Shown here piece after piece: positions 36,938 through 44,561 of a stretch of 64,000 bases of DNA. The notes under the pieces were generated by a model. That model was not told the origin of the DNA and ran no database searches. It saw only the letters and a list, made by a program, of their open reading frames with translations. Position numbers and translations under genes: made by a program. The DNA lies in NCBI RefSeq assembly GCF_045207785.1, contig NZ_CP108777.1:1798001-1862000 (forward strand), written 5' to 3'. This stretch comes from Embleya sp045207785. Its GTDB lineage: Bacteria > Actinomycetota > Actinomycetes > Streptomycetales > Streptomycetaceae. Within the stretch, counting starts at the first letter, position 1, and every line of letters starts with the position of its first letter.

Positions 36938-37789
36938 TCAGCGCTCGTCGGCGAGCCGGCCCACCCCGGCGTAGAGCCAATCGGTACGGATCTTGTCGGT
37001 GGGGTCGGGACGCCAGTCCCACGCGCGCGTCAGACCGGGCTCCAGGAGGTCGAACCCCTCGAAGAACGAGGCGATGCGCTCGCGCGGGCGGAAGACGATC
37101 GGGGAGGTGGCGTTCTGGTAGATCGCCTCGGTTCGGGCCACCGCCTCGGGCGGCGGGCCGTCGGTGGTCAGATGGGACAGCGCCAGGTAGCTGCCGGGCG
37201 CCATCGCTTCGCGGAACGCGCGGAGGATCGTGTCCGGCGCCTCGCTCTCGCGGATGAAGTGGAATACGGCCACGAACAGCACGGCCACCGGGCGGGAGAA
37301 GTCGATCAGGTCCTGGACGTCCGGATGTTGCAGGATCTTGTCCGGCTCGCGCATGTCCCCGGTGATCACGGTGGTGCTCGCGTTGTCGGCCAGCAGTGCC
37401 CGACCGTGCGCCAGCACGATGGGGTCGTTGTCGACGTACACCACCCGTGCCGCCGGGTTGATCTCCTGGGCCACCTCGTGCACGTTCCCCTGGGTGGGCA
37501 GCCCCGTGCCCAGATCGAGGAACTGGTCGATGCCGGCCTCGGCGAGCGTCCGCACCGCGCGCTGGAGGAAGTACCGATTCTCCCAAACGCTTTCGTAGGT
37601 GTCCTCGACGGCTTCCTTCACCCGCTCCGCGGCCTCCCGGTCGACGGCGAAGTTGTCCTTGCCGCCGAGGAAGTAGTCGTACATTCGCGCCGGAGTCGGG
37701 TGCGTGGTGTCCAAGACAGTGGGCTTCCAGTCGTCGGTTCCATTCCGTAACTCGGCCCGCGCGCGCCTCGGTTCCCCATCGTCGACCAT
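36938..37789 (-). CDS. SAM-dependent methyltransferase, PF04672 (DUF574) family
   Basis: The 283-residue Rossmann methyltransferase is a PF04672 type, abundant in streptomycetes. Family marks are HPTPARMYDYFLGGKDNFAVDR, the SAM loop DLGTGLPTQGNVHEVAQ and VVYVDNDPIVLAHGRALL. The ATG at 37789 follows GGAAGGG at 6 nt; an ATG at 37804 is weaker. The acceptor is unknown; these genes often sit near regulators in streptomycete chromosomes. A second member lies at 39912. Confidence 0.88.
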   Translation of the reverse strand: MVDDGEPRRARAELRNGTDDWKPTVLDTTHPTPARMYDYFLGGKDNFAVDREAAERVKEAVEDTYESVWENRYFLQRAVRTLAEAGIDQFLDLGTGLPTQGNVHEVAQEINPAARVVYVDNDPIVLAHGRALLADNASTTVITGDMREPDKILQHPDVQDLIDFSRPVAVLFVAVFHFIRESEAPDTILRAFREAMAPGSYLALSHLTTDGPPPEAVARTEAIYQNATSPIVFRPRERIASFFEGFDLLEPGLTRAWDWRPDPTDKIRTDWLYAGVGRLADER

Positions 37790-37970
37790 GAATTGCCCTT
37801 CCATGAGATCTGACGCTTCGTCACCAACCATGCGTAGTAGGCGATCGTACCCGGTGACTGGTTGGCGGGTCCGGCGGACGGCGGGCATGACGGGAAACCG
37901 CACCGGATGGACACCTCGCGTTCCGGAGCGCGTTGCCGGGCGGTCGGGACCCCGGTTCGGGGGAGCCCGG

Positions 37971-38022
37971 CCGGCGATCGGAGCGGCGATCGGACGGGTG
38001 ATCGCACGGGGGATCAGACGGG
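37971..38022. repeat. 12-bp GATC-containing tandem repeat
   Basis: About four imperfect 12-bp units (CGGCGATCGGAG type) run from the intergenic space into the last codons and stop of the leftward mycothiol-isomerase-family gene. Confidence 0.6.
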
Positions 38023-38808
38023 CGGTACGAGGGTCGAGTAGCGGTCGAGGACGGCGTGGTCGCCGGTCACGGTGAGGGGTTGCGCCGGCCGTCGGCCCCA
38101 CAGGAACAGCATCAGGTCGGATGCCGTGCCGGCCGCCTCCACGTCGCAGGGCCCGTCGGGCCCGGCGAGCCGGACCTCGTCGCCCTCGAAGCACGCCGTC
38201 CACACGCCGGGGCCGTCGGTCCGTCGGAATCGGAATCGTTCGCCCGCACCGAGGGGCGCGCTCTGCACGGACCGCCGGTACGGCGCCATGACCTCGAACG
38301 CGTGGCCGACGGCGTCCACGGCGACTTCGGTGTCGATCGGCCCGGCCGCGCCGAGCGCCCGCTCCGCGTCCCAGCGGTGCACCGATGCCTCGATGGTTTG
38401 GACCCGCAGCCAGAACCCCACCGTATGGTCCGCCGACCAGGTCCACACCGCCTCGTTCGGGTCGGTGCGCACGAACAGCTCGTCGAGCGCGCGAGCCCCG
38501 GCCGCGAACCAGTCGACCAGCGCGACCGGCACCGGGCCGGGTGTCGGCCCCTGCCCCGGCACCGGCCAATCCTCGCGTTCGGCGGGCAGGTCGAACAGGC
38601 CGGCGTCGGTGACGTCCGGAAGCTCCGGGAGCCGCTCTTTGACGACGCACCCCACGACGCGGTGGACGCCGCCCAGGTGCACGACCAGATCGGACATCGT
38701 CCAACCCGGACACGAGGGCACCGAAGGCGCCTCCCCGGCCGCCACCGCGCGCCGGGCCGCGGCCTCGAACGCCTTGATCTCACGCCGGAAATGGGGGTAA
38801 TGGTCCAT
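38014..38808 (-). CDS. Maleylpyruvate isomerase-family, mycothiol-dependent protein
   Basis: The 264-residue protein has the DinB-like mycothiol maleylpyruvate isomerase N-terminal domain (CPGWTMSDLVVHLGGVHRVV) with metal-binding His, and a C-terminal MDMPI_C region (DLMLFLWGRRPAQPLTVTGD). The family uses mycothiol, the actinomycete thiol, in isomerisation, S-transfer or detoxification. GAGG lies just before the ATG at 38808. The exact reaction is unknown. Confidence 0.88.
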   Translation of the reverse strand: MDHYPHFRREIKAFEAAARRAVAAGEAPSVPSCPGWTMSDLVVHLGGVHRVVGCVVKERLPELPDVTDAGLFDLPAEREDWPVPGQGPTPGPVPVALVDWFAAGARALDELFVRTDPNEAVWTWSADHTVGFWLRVQTIEASVHRWDAERALGAAGPIDTEVAVDAVGHAFEVMAPYRRSVQSAPLGAGERFRFRRTDGPGVWTACFEGDEVRLAGPDGPCDVEAAGTASDLMLFLWGRRPAQPLTVTGDHAVLDRYSTLVPPV

Positions 38809-38989
38809 GTCCTCACCCTGCCATCGCCGCCCCGGATCCGTATTCGTATCCGCGCACAACGGTGCGAGGAGCCCCCGGATGTCGGTTCCGCCGTACGGAC
38901 GCGAGCTATCGCGCCCGCTTCGATTTCTCGCCAGGCTGTTCGGTAGGCGTGCGGGTGGTACGCCGGAGCCGACACGAGGAGCAGCAGCC

Positions 38990-39262
38990 ATGCAGCAGAA
39001 CAAGCACCCGGCGTACGGTCCGGTGGTCTTCCGCGACCGCGCGGCGGGATACGCCTTCCTCACCAGGTCCACGGCCGTGAGCGAGCAGACGATCGAGTGG
39101 GACGACGGCAACACGTACCCCGTCGTCGACGTCGAGATCTCCTCGGAGAGCCATCCCTTCTACACGGGCAACGCGCGGCCGGTGGACCCGGAGGGCGAGG
39201 TCGCCAAGTTCGAGCGGCGCTACGGCGGCCAGGGGGCGGGCGGATCGGGCCCCGCGGAGTGA
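38990..39262 (+). CDS. rpmE2: 50S ribosomal protein L31 type B (zinc-free paralogue)
   Basis: The 90-residue protein matches type B L31: HPAYGPVVFRDRAAGYAFLTRS, then TIEWDDGNTYPVVDVEISS and HPFYTG. The zinc-binding Cys pairs of type A L31 are absent. Bacteria use it to replace zinc-bearing L31 when zinc is short, normally under Zur control in streptomycetes. No recognisable Zur box was found in 38810-38980. GAGGAG lies upstream of the ATG. The last 12 residues are a Gly/Ser-rich tail. Confidence 0.93.
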   Translation: MQQNKHPAYGPVVFRDRAAGYAFLTRSTAVSEQTIEWDDGNTYPVVDVEISSESHPFYTGNARPVDPEGEVAKFERRYGGQGAGGSGPAE

Positions 39263-39364
39263 ATCCCGCGGCGATTGGACCGTTGTGAGCGCGATGGCAT
39301 AGCGTCACCGAACGTTACCGTCGGGGCGCGCCAGGCGTCCGGTCGGCCGAAAGGGTGTGGCCGC

Positions 39365-39457
39365 ATGTCGCCGGATGCCGTGGACGCGATGACGGGGCGG
39401 GTAGACCCGTGTCCGGGCCGGGCCGGCCGGAACTCCGACGCCGCCGCCCGGCGGTGA
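39365..39457 (+). CDS. Candidate 30-residue peptide coupled to PqqD-like gene
   Basis: A 30-codon ORF starts with ATG 9 nt after GAAAGGG and reads MSPDAVDAMTGRVDPCPGRA, then a short Arg/Ala-rich tail. Its TGA overlaps the GTG of the PqqD-like gene (GTGA), the same coupling used by true operon pairs in this window. It has one Cys and no signal peptide. It could be a RiPP-like precursor or just a coupling leader. No homologue is recognised, and chance cannot be excluded. Confidence 0.35.
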   Translation: MSPDAVDAMTGRVDPCPGRAGRNSDAAARR

Positions 39458-39732
39458 GCGCCACCCCGGCGGTGTACCCGCGCCGCGCGGCCGGCATGGG
39501 CGTCAGCGACCACCCCGACGGCCTCGTGATCCACCAGCACAATCCGCCGCGCGTGCACCACCTCGACCGCACCGCGGCCCTGGTCTTCGAACTGTGCAGC
39601 GGCCGGCTCACCACGGACGAGATCACCGCCCACATCGGCGCCCGGCTGGGGCGCTCGGCGCCGCCGCGCGAGGAGGTCGCCGAGACCATCGCGCGCTTCC
39701 ACGCCGAAGGCATCCTGGAAGCCCGGTCCTGA
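39454..39732 (+). CDS. PqqD-like peptide-binding (RRE) protein
   Basis: The 92-residue protein has the winged-helix PqqD fold signature: HHLDRTAALVFELCSGRLTTDEITAHI, then REEVAETIARFHAEGILE. PqqD domains bind leader peptides and present them to modifying enzymes. No radical SAM enzyme, YcaO or lanthipeptide synthetase lies nearby. The only candidates are the 30-codon ORF coupled upstream and a PF04672 methyltransferase downstream. The start is GTG at 39454; an ATG at 39496 is a shorter option. Confidence 0.8.
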   Translation: MSATPAVYPRRAAGMGVSDHPDGLVIHQHNPPRVHHLDRTAALVFELCSGRLTTDEITAHIGARLGRSAPPREEVAETIARFHAEGILEARS

Positions 39733-39736
39733 TCGG

Positions 39737-39768
39737 CGGCGGTTCGGCGGGCGGCGACCGAGCCGCCG
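39737..39768 (+). terminator. Terminator hairpin after PqqD-like gene
   Basis: CGGCGGTTCGG pairs with CCGAGCCGCCG (one G-T pair) around a 10-nt loop, 4 bp after the stop. Confidence 0.6.
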
Positions 39769-39911
39769 GTCCGTGTCGACCCGAACTTCGGCACCTCGAG
39801 CCGGAGTTCGAGGCGATTGTGCCCCGCCCCGCCGGCCTGCCCGGAGTGATTCACCCTTAGGCTTACCACCAACGGGAATCGATGATCATTCACCCTACGG
39901 TGGGAGCCTCC

Positions 39912-40769
39912 ATGGCAGACGAGTGGCGCGCGTCGGACAACCTCGCGGATGGCGGTGCGAACGACGCGGAGTCGGAATGGCGGCCCGTCGGGATCGACAT
40001 CTCCACGCCCAGCATCGCCCGGGTCTACGACGCCGTTCTCGGCGGCAAGGACAACTATCCCGTCGACCGCGCGATAGCCGAGGCGTCCTTGGCCATCGTG
40101 CCCGAGATCGGCGACGTCGGCCGGTTCAACCGGGCCGTGCTCGGGCGCGGCGTCCGCTTCATGGCCGAGCAGGGCATTCGCCAGTTCCTGGACCTCGGAT
40201 CCGGGCTGCCGACGGTACAGAACACCCATCAGGTGGCCCAGGCGCACTCCGCCGACGCCAAGGTGGTCTACGTCGACAAGGACCCGATCGTGCTCGCGCA
40301 CGGCCGGGCGCTGCTCGCGGAGAACGACCGCACCACCGTCGTCACCGCCGACCTGCGCGACCCGGAGGCCGTCCTGGGCCACCCGGACGTGCGGGCGCTG
40401 ATCGACTTCGACCAGCCGATCGGCCTGATGCTGGTCGGCGTCGTCCACCACCTCAACGACGACGAGGGTCCGCTCGCGATCGTCGAGGCGTACAAGAAGG
40501 CGCTGCCGCCCGGCAGTTACCTCTTCCTCACGCACTTCTGCGCGTCCAGCCCCGACGCAGTCGCGCTGGAGAAGGCCCTGCTCACCGACCTCGGCTCGGG
40601 CCGCTTCCGCACCCTCGAGGAAATCACCGCCTACTTCGACGACTTCGACCTCGTCGAGCCGGGCGTGGTCTACCTTCCGCAGTGGCGCCCGGAAGAGCCG
40701 ATCGGCGACGAACTCACGGTCGGCCAACGCCTGATGGCCGGCGGTATCGCCGCAAAGCCGACGGCCTGA
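39912..40769 (+). CDS. SAM-dependent methyltransferase, PF04672 family (second copy)
   Basis: The 285-residue protein has the same family marks as the gene at 36938: STPSIARVYDAVLGGKDNYPVDR, DLGSGLPTVQNTHQVAQ and VVYVDKDPIVLAHGRALLAE. It is clearly diverged from that copy. GTGGGAG precedes the ATG at 39912; an ATG at 39882 would add ten residues. The acceptor is unknown. The two copies face away from each other around the L31/PqqD block. Confidence 0.88.
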   Translation: MADEWRASDNLADGGANDAESEWRPVGIDISTPSIARVYDAVLGGKDNYPVDRAIAEASLAIVPEIGDVGRFNRAVLGRGVRFMAEQGIRQFLDLGSGLPTVQNTHQVAQAHSADAKVVYVDKDPIVLAHGRALLAENDRTTVVTADLRDPEAVLGHPDVRALIDFDQPIGLMLVGVVHHLNDDEGPLAIVEAYKKALPPGSYLFLTHFCASSPDAVALEKALLTDLGSGRFRTLEEITAYFDDFDLVEPGVVYLPQWRPEEPIGDELTVGQRLMAGGIAAKPTA

Positions 40770-40855
40770 CCTCGCCGCGATCGGCGGCCGGGATGGCGGA
40801 TTCTCCACCGTTTCCGTGTTTCACGGGACACGGGTGGGGCTTGACCGGCAGCGAT

Positions 40856-40888
40856 GATCCCGTGCTCGACGGTGTGGAGCACGGGATC
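40856..40888. terminator. Perfect 12-bp hairpin after methyltransferase
   Basis: GATCCCGTGCTC and GAGCACGGGATC are exact inverted copies with a 9-nt loop, 87 bp after the methyltransferase stop. They may be a terminator or the footprint of an excised element. Confidence 0.6.
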
Positions 40889-40983
40889 GGAGTGGAGCAA
40901 GGGCGAGACAGGCCGTGGCCCGGGCTCGGCGGGCGGCGAAGGACGCCGACCGGGCGGCGTACGCCGACGCGGTGTCGGAGTAA
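40889..40983 (+). pseudogene. Possible 3' fragment of a lost gene
   Basis: A short frame ending in TAA at 40981 reads ARRAAKDADRAAYADAVSE, a strongly G/C-third-biased amphipathic helix like a normal protein C terminus. It has no start of its own behind a ribosome site and begins directly after the 12-bp hairpin. It may be the tail of a deleted gene. The evidence is codon bias only. Confidence 0.3.
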
Positions 40984-41036
40984 CGCCGCCCTGGGGCGGG
41001 ACGAGTTGCGGGAGGCGGCCCGCGCTGTCACGTCGC

Positions 41037-41828
41037 CTACTTCGGGTCGCGGTTGAACTTCGACGTCGACCAGAAGTAGCCGAGCACTGCGAGGCCCAGG
41101 CACCAGGCGATGGCGAGCCACCCGTTGTGGCCGATCTCGGTGCCGAGCAGCAGGCCGCGCAGGGTCTCGATGGCCGGGGTGAACGGCTGGTACTCGGCGA
41201 TCGGCTGGAACCAGCCCGGCATCGTGTCGGCCGGGATGAAGGCGCTGGAGAAGAGCGGCAGCAGGACCAGCGGCAGCGCGTTGTTGCTCGCCGCCTCGGC
41301 GTTCGGGCTGACCAGGCCCATCCCGACCGCGATCCAGGTGAGTGCCAGGGCGAAGAGCGCGAGCAGCCCGAACGCGGCGATCCACTCCAGGACCGTGGCG
41401 TCCGTGGATCGGAAGCCGATGGCCACGGCGACGGCGCCGACGAGGACCACACCGGCGATCGACTGCAGCACGCTGCCGACGACGTGCCCGATGAGCACCG
41501 ACGGGCGGTGGATCGCCATCGTGCGGAAGCGGGCGATGATGCCTTCGCTCATGTCGGTGGAGACGGACACCGCGGTCCCGACCGTGGCGCCGCCGATGGT
41601 CATCATCAGGATGCCCGGGACGATATAGGCGATGTACTCGGAGCGGTCCGCGCCGCCGCCGCCGATGCCCGCGCTCATCACGTCGCCGAAGATGTAGACG
41701 AAGAGCAGCAGCAGCATGATCGGCGTGAGCAGCAGGTTCAGGGTGAGGGACGGATAGCGGCGCGCGTGCAGGAGGTTGCGGCGCAGCATGGTGTTCGAGT
41801 CGCGTACGGCGAGGGAGAAGGCGCTCAT
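41037..41828 (-). CDS. ABC exporter permease, DrrB/ABC-2 type
   Basis: The 263-residue membrane protein has about six helices and belongs to the ABC-2 drug-exporter permease family (DrrB-like). The block NNALPLVLLPLFSSAFIPADTMPGWFQPIAEYQPFTPAIETLR is the family signature near the C terminus. It starts within the stop of the ATPase gene (ATGA). With that ATPase it should export a drug or lipophilic compound. A Gly/Ala-rich loop near residue 60 is extracellular. Confidence 0.92.
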   Translation of the reverse strand: MSAFSLAVRDSNTMLRRNLLHARRYPSLTLNLLLTPIMLLLLFVYIFGDVMSAGIGGGGADRSEYIAYIVPGILMMTIGGATVGTAVSVSTDMSEGIIARFRTMAIHRPSVLIGHVVGSVLQSIAGVVLVGAVAVAIGFRSTDATVLEWIAAFGLLALFALALTWIAVGMGLVSPNAEAASNNALPLVLLPLFSSAFIPADTMPGWFQPIAEYQPFTPAIETLRGLLLGTEIGHNGWLAIAWCLGLAVLGYFWSTSKFNRDPK

Positions 41829-42802
41829 CGGACGGTCTCCTTCAGGACGGCGGGCGCGGCAGCGGGCGCGGCGGTGGCGGTGGGGTGGCCGGTCAGGGCG
41901 AAGAACACGTCGTCGAGGTCGGGGGTGTGCACGGTCAGCTCGTCCGCCTCGATGCCGGCCGAGTCCAGCCGGTCGAGGATGGAGCGCAGCTCGCGCTGGC
42001 TGCCGTCGCTGGGGATCTGCAGCGACAGCGACTCGTCGTCCCGGCCGACGTCGCGCAGCGCGGAGGCGGCGGACCGGTACGCGGACGGGTCGGAGAAGCG
42101 CAGTCGCACGTGTCCGCCGGGGATGAGCCGCTTCAGCTCGTCGGCGGTCCCCTCGGCGGCGATCCTGCCGTCGTTGAGCACGGCGATGCGATCCGCGAGT
42201 TCGTCGGCCTCGTCGAGGTACTGGGTGGTGAGGAAGACGGTGACGCCGTCGGAGACGAGCTCGCGGATGATCCCCCACATGTTGTGGCGGGAGCGCGGGT
42301 CGAGGCCGGTGGTCGGCTCGTCCAGGAAGATGATCCGCGGGTTCCCGACCAGCGTCATCGCGAGGTCCAGGCGGCGCTTCATGCCGCCGGAGTAGCTGGA
42401 GGCGGGCTTCTTCGCGGCCTCGACCAGGTCGAAGCGCTCCAGCAACTCGGCGGCGACCCGCTTGCCCTCGCGCTTGGAGAGGTGGTGCAGGTCCGCCATG
42501 AGGAGCATGTTCTCCTCCCCGGTGATCAGGCCGTCGACGGCGGAGAACTGCCCCGTCACACCGATCGCGGCCCGCACCGCCTGCGGGTCGGCGGCAGGGT
42601 CGTGCCCGCCGACCCGCAGCTCGCCGGCGTCGGGGGAGATGAGGGTGGAGAGAATCTTGACGGCGGTGGTCTTGCCGGCGCCGTTCGGTCCGAGCAGGGC
42701 GAAGATCGTCCCTTCGGGGACGGCGATGTCGATGCCGTCGAGCACGGTCTTGTCGCCGTAGGACTTGCGCAGCCCGTTCGCCGCGATGGCCGGGTTGGTC
42801 AT
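41825..42802 (-). CDS. ABC exporter ATPase, DrrA type
   Basis: The 325-residue ATPase has Walker A GPNGAGKTT, Q-loop VTGQFSAVD, signature YSGGMKRRLDLAMTL, Walker B IIFLDEPTTGLD and the DrrA C-terminal domain (LTVHTPDLDDVFFALTG). It pairs with the downstream permease. The DUF4097 gene lies 30 bp upstream on the same strand, so the three probably form one operon driven from the 43505-43725 promoter. Confidence 0.93.
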   Translation of the reverse strand: MTNPAIAANGLRKSYGDKTVLDGIDIAVPEGTIFALLGPNGAGKTTAVKILSTLISPDAGELRVGGHDPAADPQAVRAAIGVTGQFSAVDGLITGEENMLLMADLHHLSKREGKRVAAELLERFDLVEAAKKPASSYSGGMKRRLDLAMTLVGNPRIIFLDEPTTGLDPRSRHNMWGIIRELVSDGVTVFLTTQYLDEADELADRIAVLNDGRIAAEGTADELKRLIPGGHVRLRFSDPSAYRSAASALRDVGRDDESLSLQIPSDGSQRELRSILDRLDSAGIEADELTVHTPDLDDVFFALTGHPTATAAPAAAPAVLKETVR

Positions 42803-42832
42803 GGTGGGTGCTCCTTCAGAGGCTGCGGGCGT

Positions 42833-43504
42833 TCAGAGGCTGCGGGCGGTGATGTTGCCGTGGTCGGTGGTCGCGTGGATGGTCAAGCCGGGCGCGGCGC
42901 CGTCGGTGTTCTTCAGGGCGTTGTCGATCCGGCCGTAGCCGGTGCCGGCGTCCAGGGAGGCGGACACTCCGGCCGCGGCGCCGACCGACACATCGCCCAT
43001 CCGGGTGCGCAGCACGACCGTGCCGGAGATGGCCTCGGCGATGTGGATGTCGCCCTTTTGGGTGCTGATCTCCGCGGGGCCGCCCAGGCGGCCGACCGCG
43101 ACGTCACCGGCGTGGACGGTGAGGCGCACGCTCGCGGCCTCGTCGATCTTGACCGGGCCGTACGCGCCCTCGACGGCAACGTCGCCGAGGCGTCCGACGC
43201 CCCGGAACTCGGCGCAGGAGGCCTTCGTCTCGATGCGGGAGCCGGCGGGCAGCTGAATGGTCACCTCGACGGACCCGGAGGGGCCGAAGTACTGGTTCTT
43301 CGCCGCCGGGGCATCGATCCGCAGGACGCCGTCGCCGTATACGACCGTGGCCTGTTCCGCCGCCTTCACATCGCGGCCCTTCGAGGCGTTTGCGGGCAGG
43401 ACCTCCACCGTCGTGTCGGCGCGGTCGGCGGCGATGAACTGGATGCGCCCTGCGGGGATGTCCAGGACGGCGGTGATCGGGGTGGGGGTGTCGAACTTCT
43501 GCAT
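42833..43504 (-). CDS. DUF4097 beta-helix-like protein
   Basis: The 223-residue protein is made of short repeating beta strands (GDVAVEGAYGPVKIDEAASVRLTVHAGDVAVG), the DUF4097/adhesin-like pattern. No signal peptide or membrane helix is visible. In actinomycetes such genes often precede DrrAB-type exporters, as here; their role is unknown. It is the first gene of the exporter operon. Confidence 0.85.
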   Translation of the reverse strand: MQKFDTPTPITAVLDIPAGRIQFIAADRADTTVEVLPANASKGRDVKAAEQATVVYGDGVLRIDAPAAKNQYFGPSGSVEVTIQLPAGSRIETKASCAEFRGVGRLGDVAVEGAYGPVKIDEAASVRLTVHAGDVAVGRLGGPAEISTQKGDIHIAEAISGTVVLRTRMGDVSVGAAAGVSASLDAGTGYGRIDNALKNTDGAAPGLTIHATTDHGNITARSL

Positions 43505-43547
43505 CGTGTGCTCCGGTGCTCGTTGTTTCTGACTTCGGAAACGCTAC

Positions 43548-43674
43548 GTTGCATTCAAGATTCACTCAAGATATGTGTTGCGAAAAACTGTCATCTATGC
43601 AGGTAGACGTGGGAAAATCGTTGCAATGATATTACGCTTAATGCAACAGCAGTCTCATGATTCGTTGCAATGAT
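43548..43674. promoter_or_regulatory. Divergent promoter with repeated GTTGCA(A)T boxes
   Basis: Two identical 11-mers GTTGCAATGAT occur at 43620-43630 and 43664-43674, with GTTGCATT at 43548-43555 and its inverted form AATGCAAC at 43640-43647. The region is A/T-rich and lies between the exporter operon and the regulator gene. The most likely binder is that regulator, repressing both directions. Confidence 0.7.
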
Positions 43675-43725
43675 TTGGAGTGAACGCTATGCTGAGGGCA
43701 TCAACGAACCGCGAAGGAGATTGCG

Positions 43726-44481
43726 ATGCCGGGAGGCAGGCTCACCCAGCAGGACCGCCGGCAGATCGCGCTGGGGCTGGCCGACGGCCTCGCCTACGCG
43801 GAGATCGCCCGAGGTCTCGAGCGCCCCACGTCGACGATCACGCGTGAGGTGATGCGAAACGGCGGCCCCGCCGCCTACCGCGCCGACTTGGCCCACCGCG
43901 CCACCGAACGCCGCGCCCACCGGCGCAGGCACACCCCGCCCCGAGGGCAGGGAGCGCCTGCGCAGGGCCACGGGCGCGACGACGAGGCCGTGCGCGAGTA
44001 CGAGGAGACGTTCACCACCGTCCTCATGCAACAGGGCGTGCCCAAGATGATGGCCCGGGTGCTGACCTGCCTTTTCACCGCCGACGCGGGCAGCCTCACC
44101 GCGTCCGAACTCGTCCAGCGCCTCCAGGTCAGCCCGGCGTCCGTCTCCAAGGCGATCGCGTTCCTCGAAAGCCAGGGCCTCGTCCGCCGGGAACGCGACG
44201 AACGCCGCCGGGAGCGCTACGTTGCCGACGACGACGCCTGGTACCAGTCGACGATCGCCAGCGCCCGCGGCGCCGCCCAGGTCGCCGAGATCGCACGGCA
44301 GGGCGTCGGCATCCTCGGCCGCGACACCCAGGCCGCCGCCCGCCTGGAGAACATCGCCCGCTTCAGCGACTTCATGAGCGAGAGCATCCTCCGCGCCGCG
44401 GCGCAGGTCCGCGAAGTCCTCTATACGAAGCCCGAAGCGAGCTCGGGCGGCACTGCCGAGTCAAGTCCGGATCGCGGATAG
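43726..44481 (+). CDS. IS30-type HTH fused to MarR/GbsR regulator
   Basis: The 251-residue protein has two DNA-binding parts. Residues 1-45 (LTQQDRRQIALGLADGLAYAEIARGLERPTSTITREV) resemble the helix-turn-helix found at the start of IS30 transposases. Residues from about 95 onward form a MarR/GbsR winged helix (LTASELVQRLQVSPASVSKAIAFLESQGLVRRERDERRRERYV) with a helical C terminus. The strong site GAAGGAGA precedes the ATG. It is divergent from the DUF4097-DrrAB operon and is the probable local repressor. Confidence 0.88.
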   Translation: MPGGRLTQQDRRQIALGLADGLAYAEIARGLERPTSTITREVMRNGGPAAYRADLAHRATERRAHRRRHTPPRGQGAPAQGHGRDDEAVREYEETFTTVLMQQGVPKMMARVLTCLFTADAGSLTASELVQRLQVSPASVSKAIAFLESQGLVRRERDERRRERYVADDDAWYQSTIASARGAAQVAEIARQGVGILGRDTQAAARLENIARFSDFMSESILRAAAQVREVLYTKPEASSGGTAESSPDRG

Positions 44482-44561
44482 ACAGCCGTCTCGATGGTCA
44501 CGGCGACCGAGCCCGGCCGGCGATTGAGGCCAACCGGCCCGTTCGGCGCTTGAGGGCGCCC

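Noticed and set aside
38810..38989. Zur box upstream of the type B L31 gene
   Set aside because: Expected from family knowledge, but no A/T-rich palindrome of that type was found by eye.
43726..43900. IS30 transposase at the start of the regulator gene
   Set aside because: Only the helix-turn-helix is present, followed in frame by a MarR/GbsR domain. No catalytic DDE part or terminal inverted repeats are seen.
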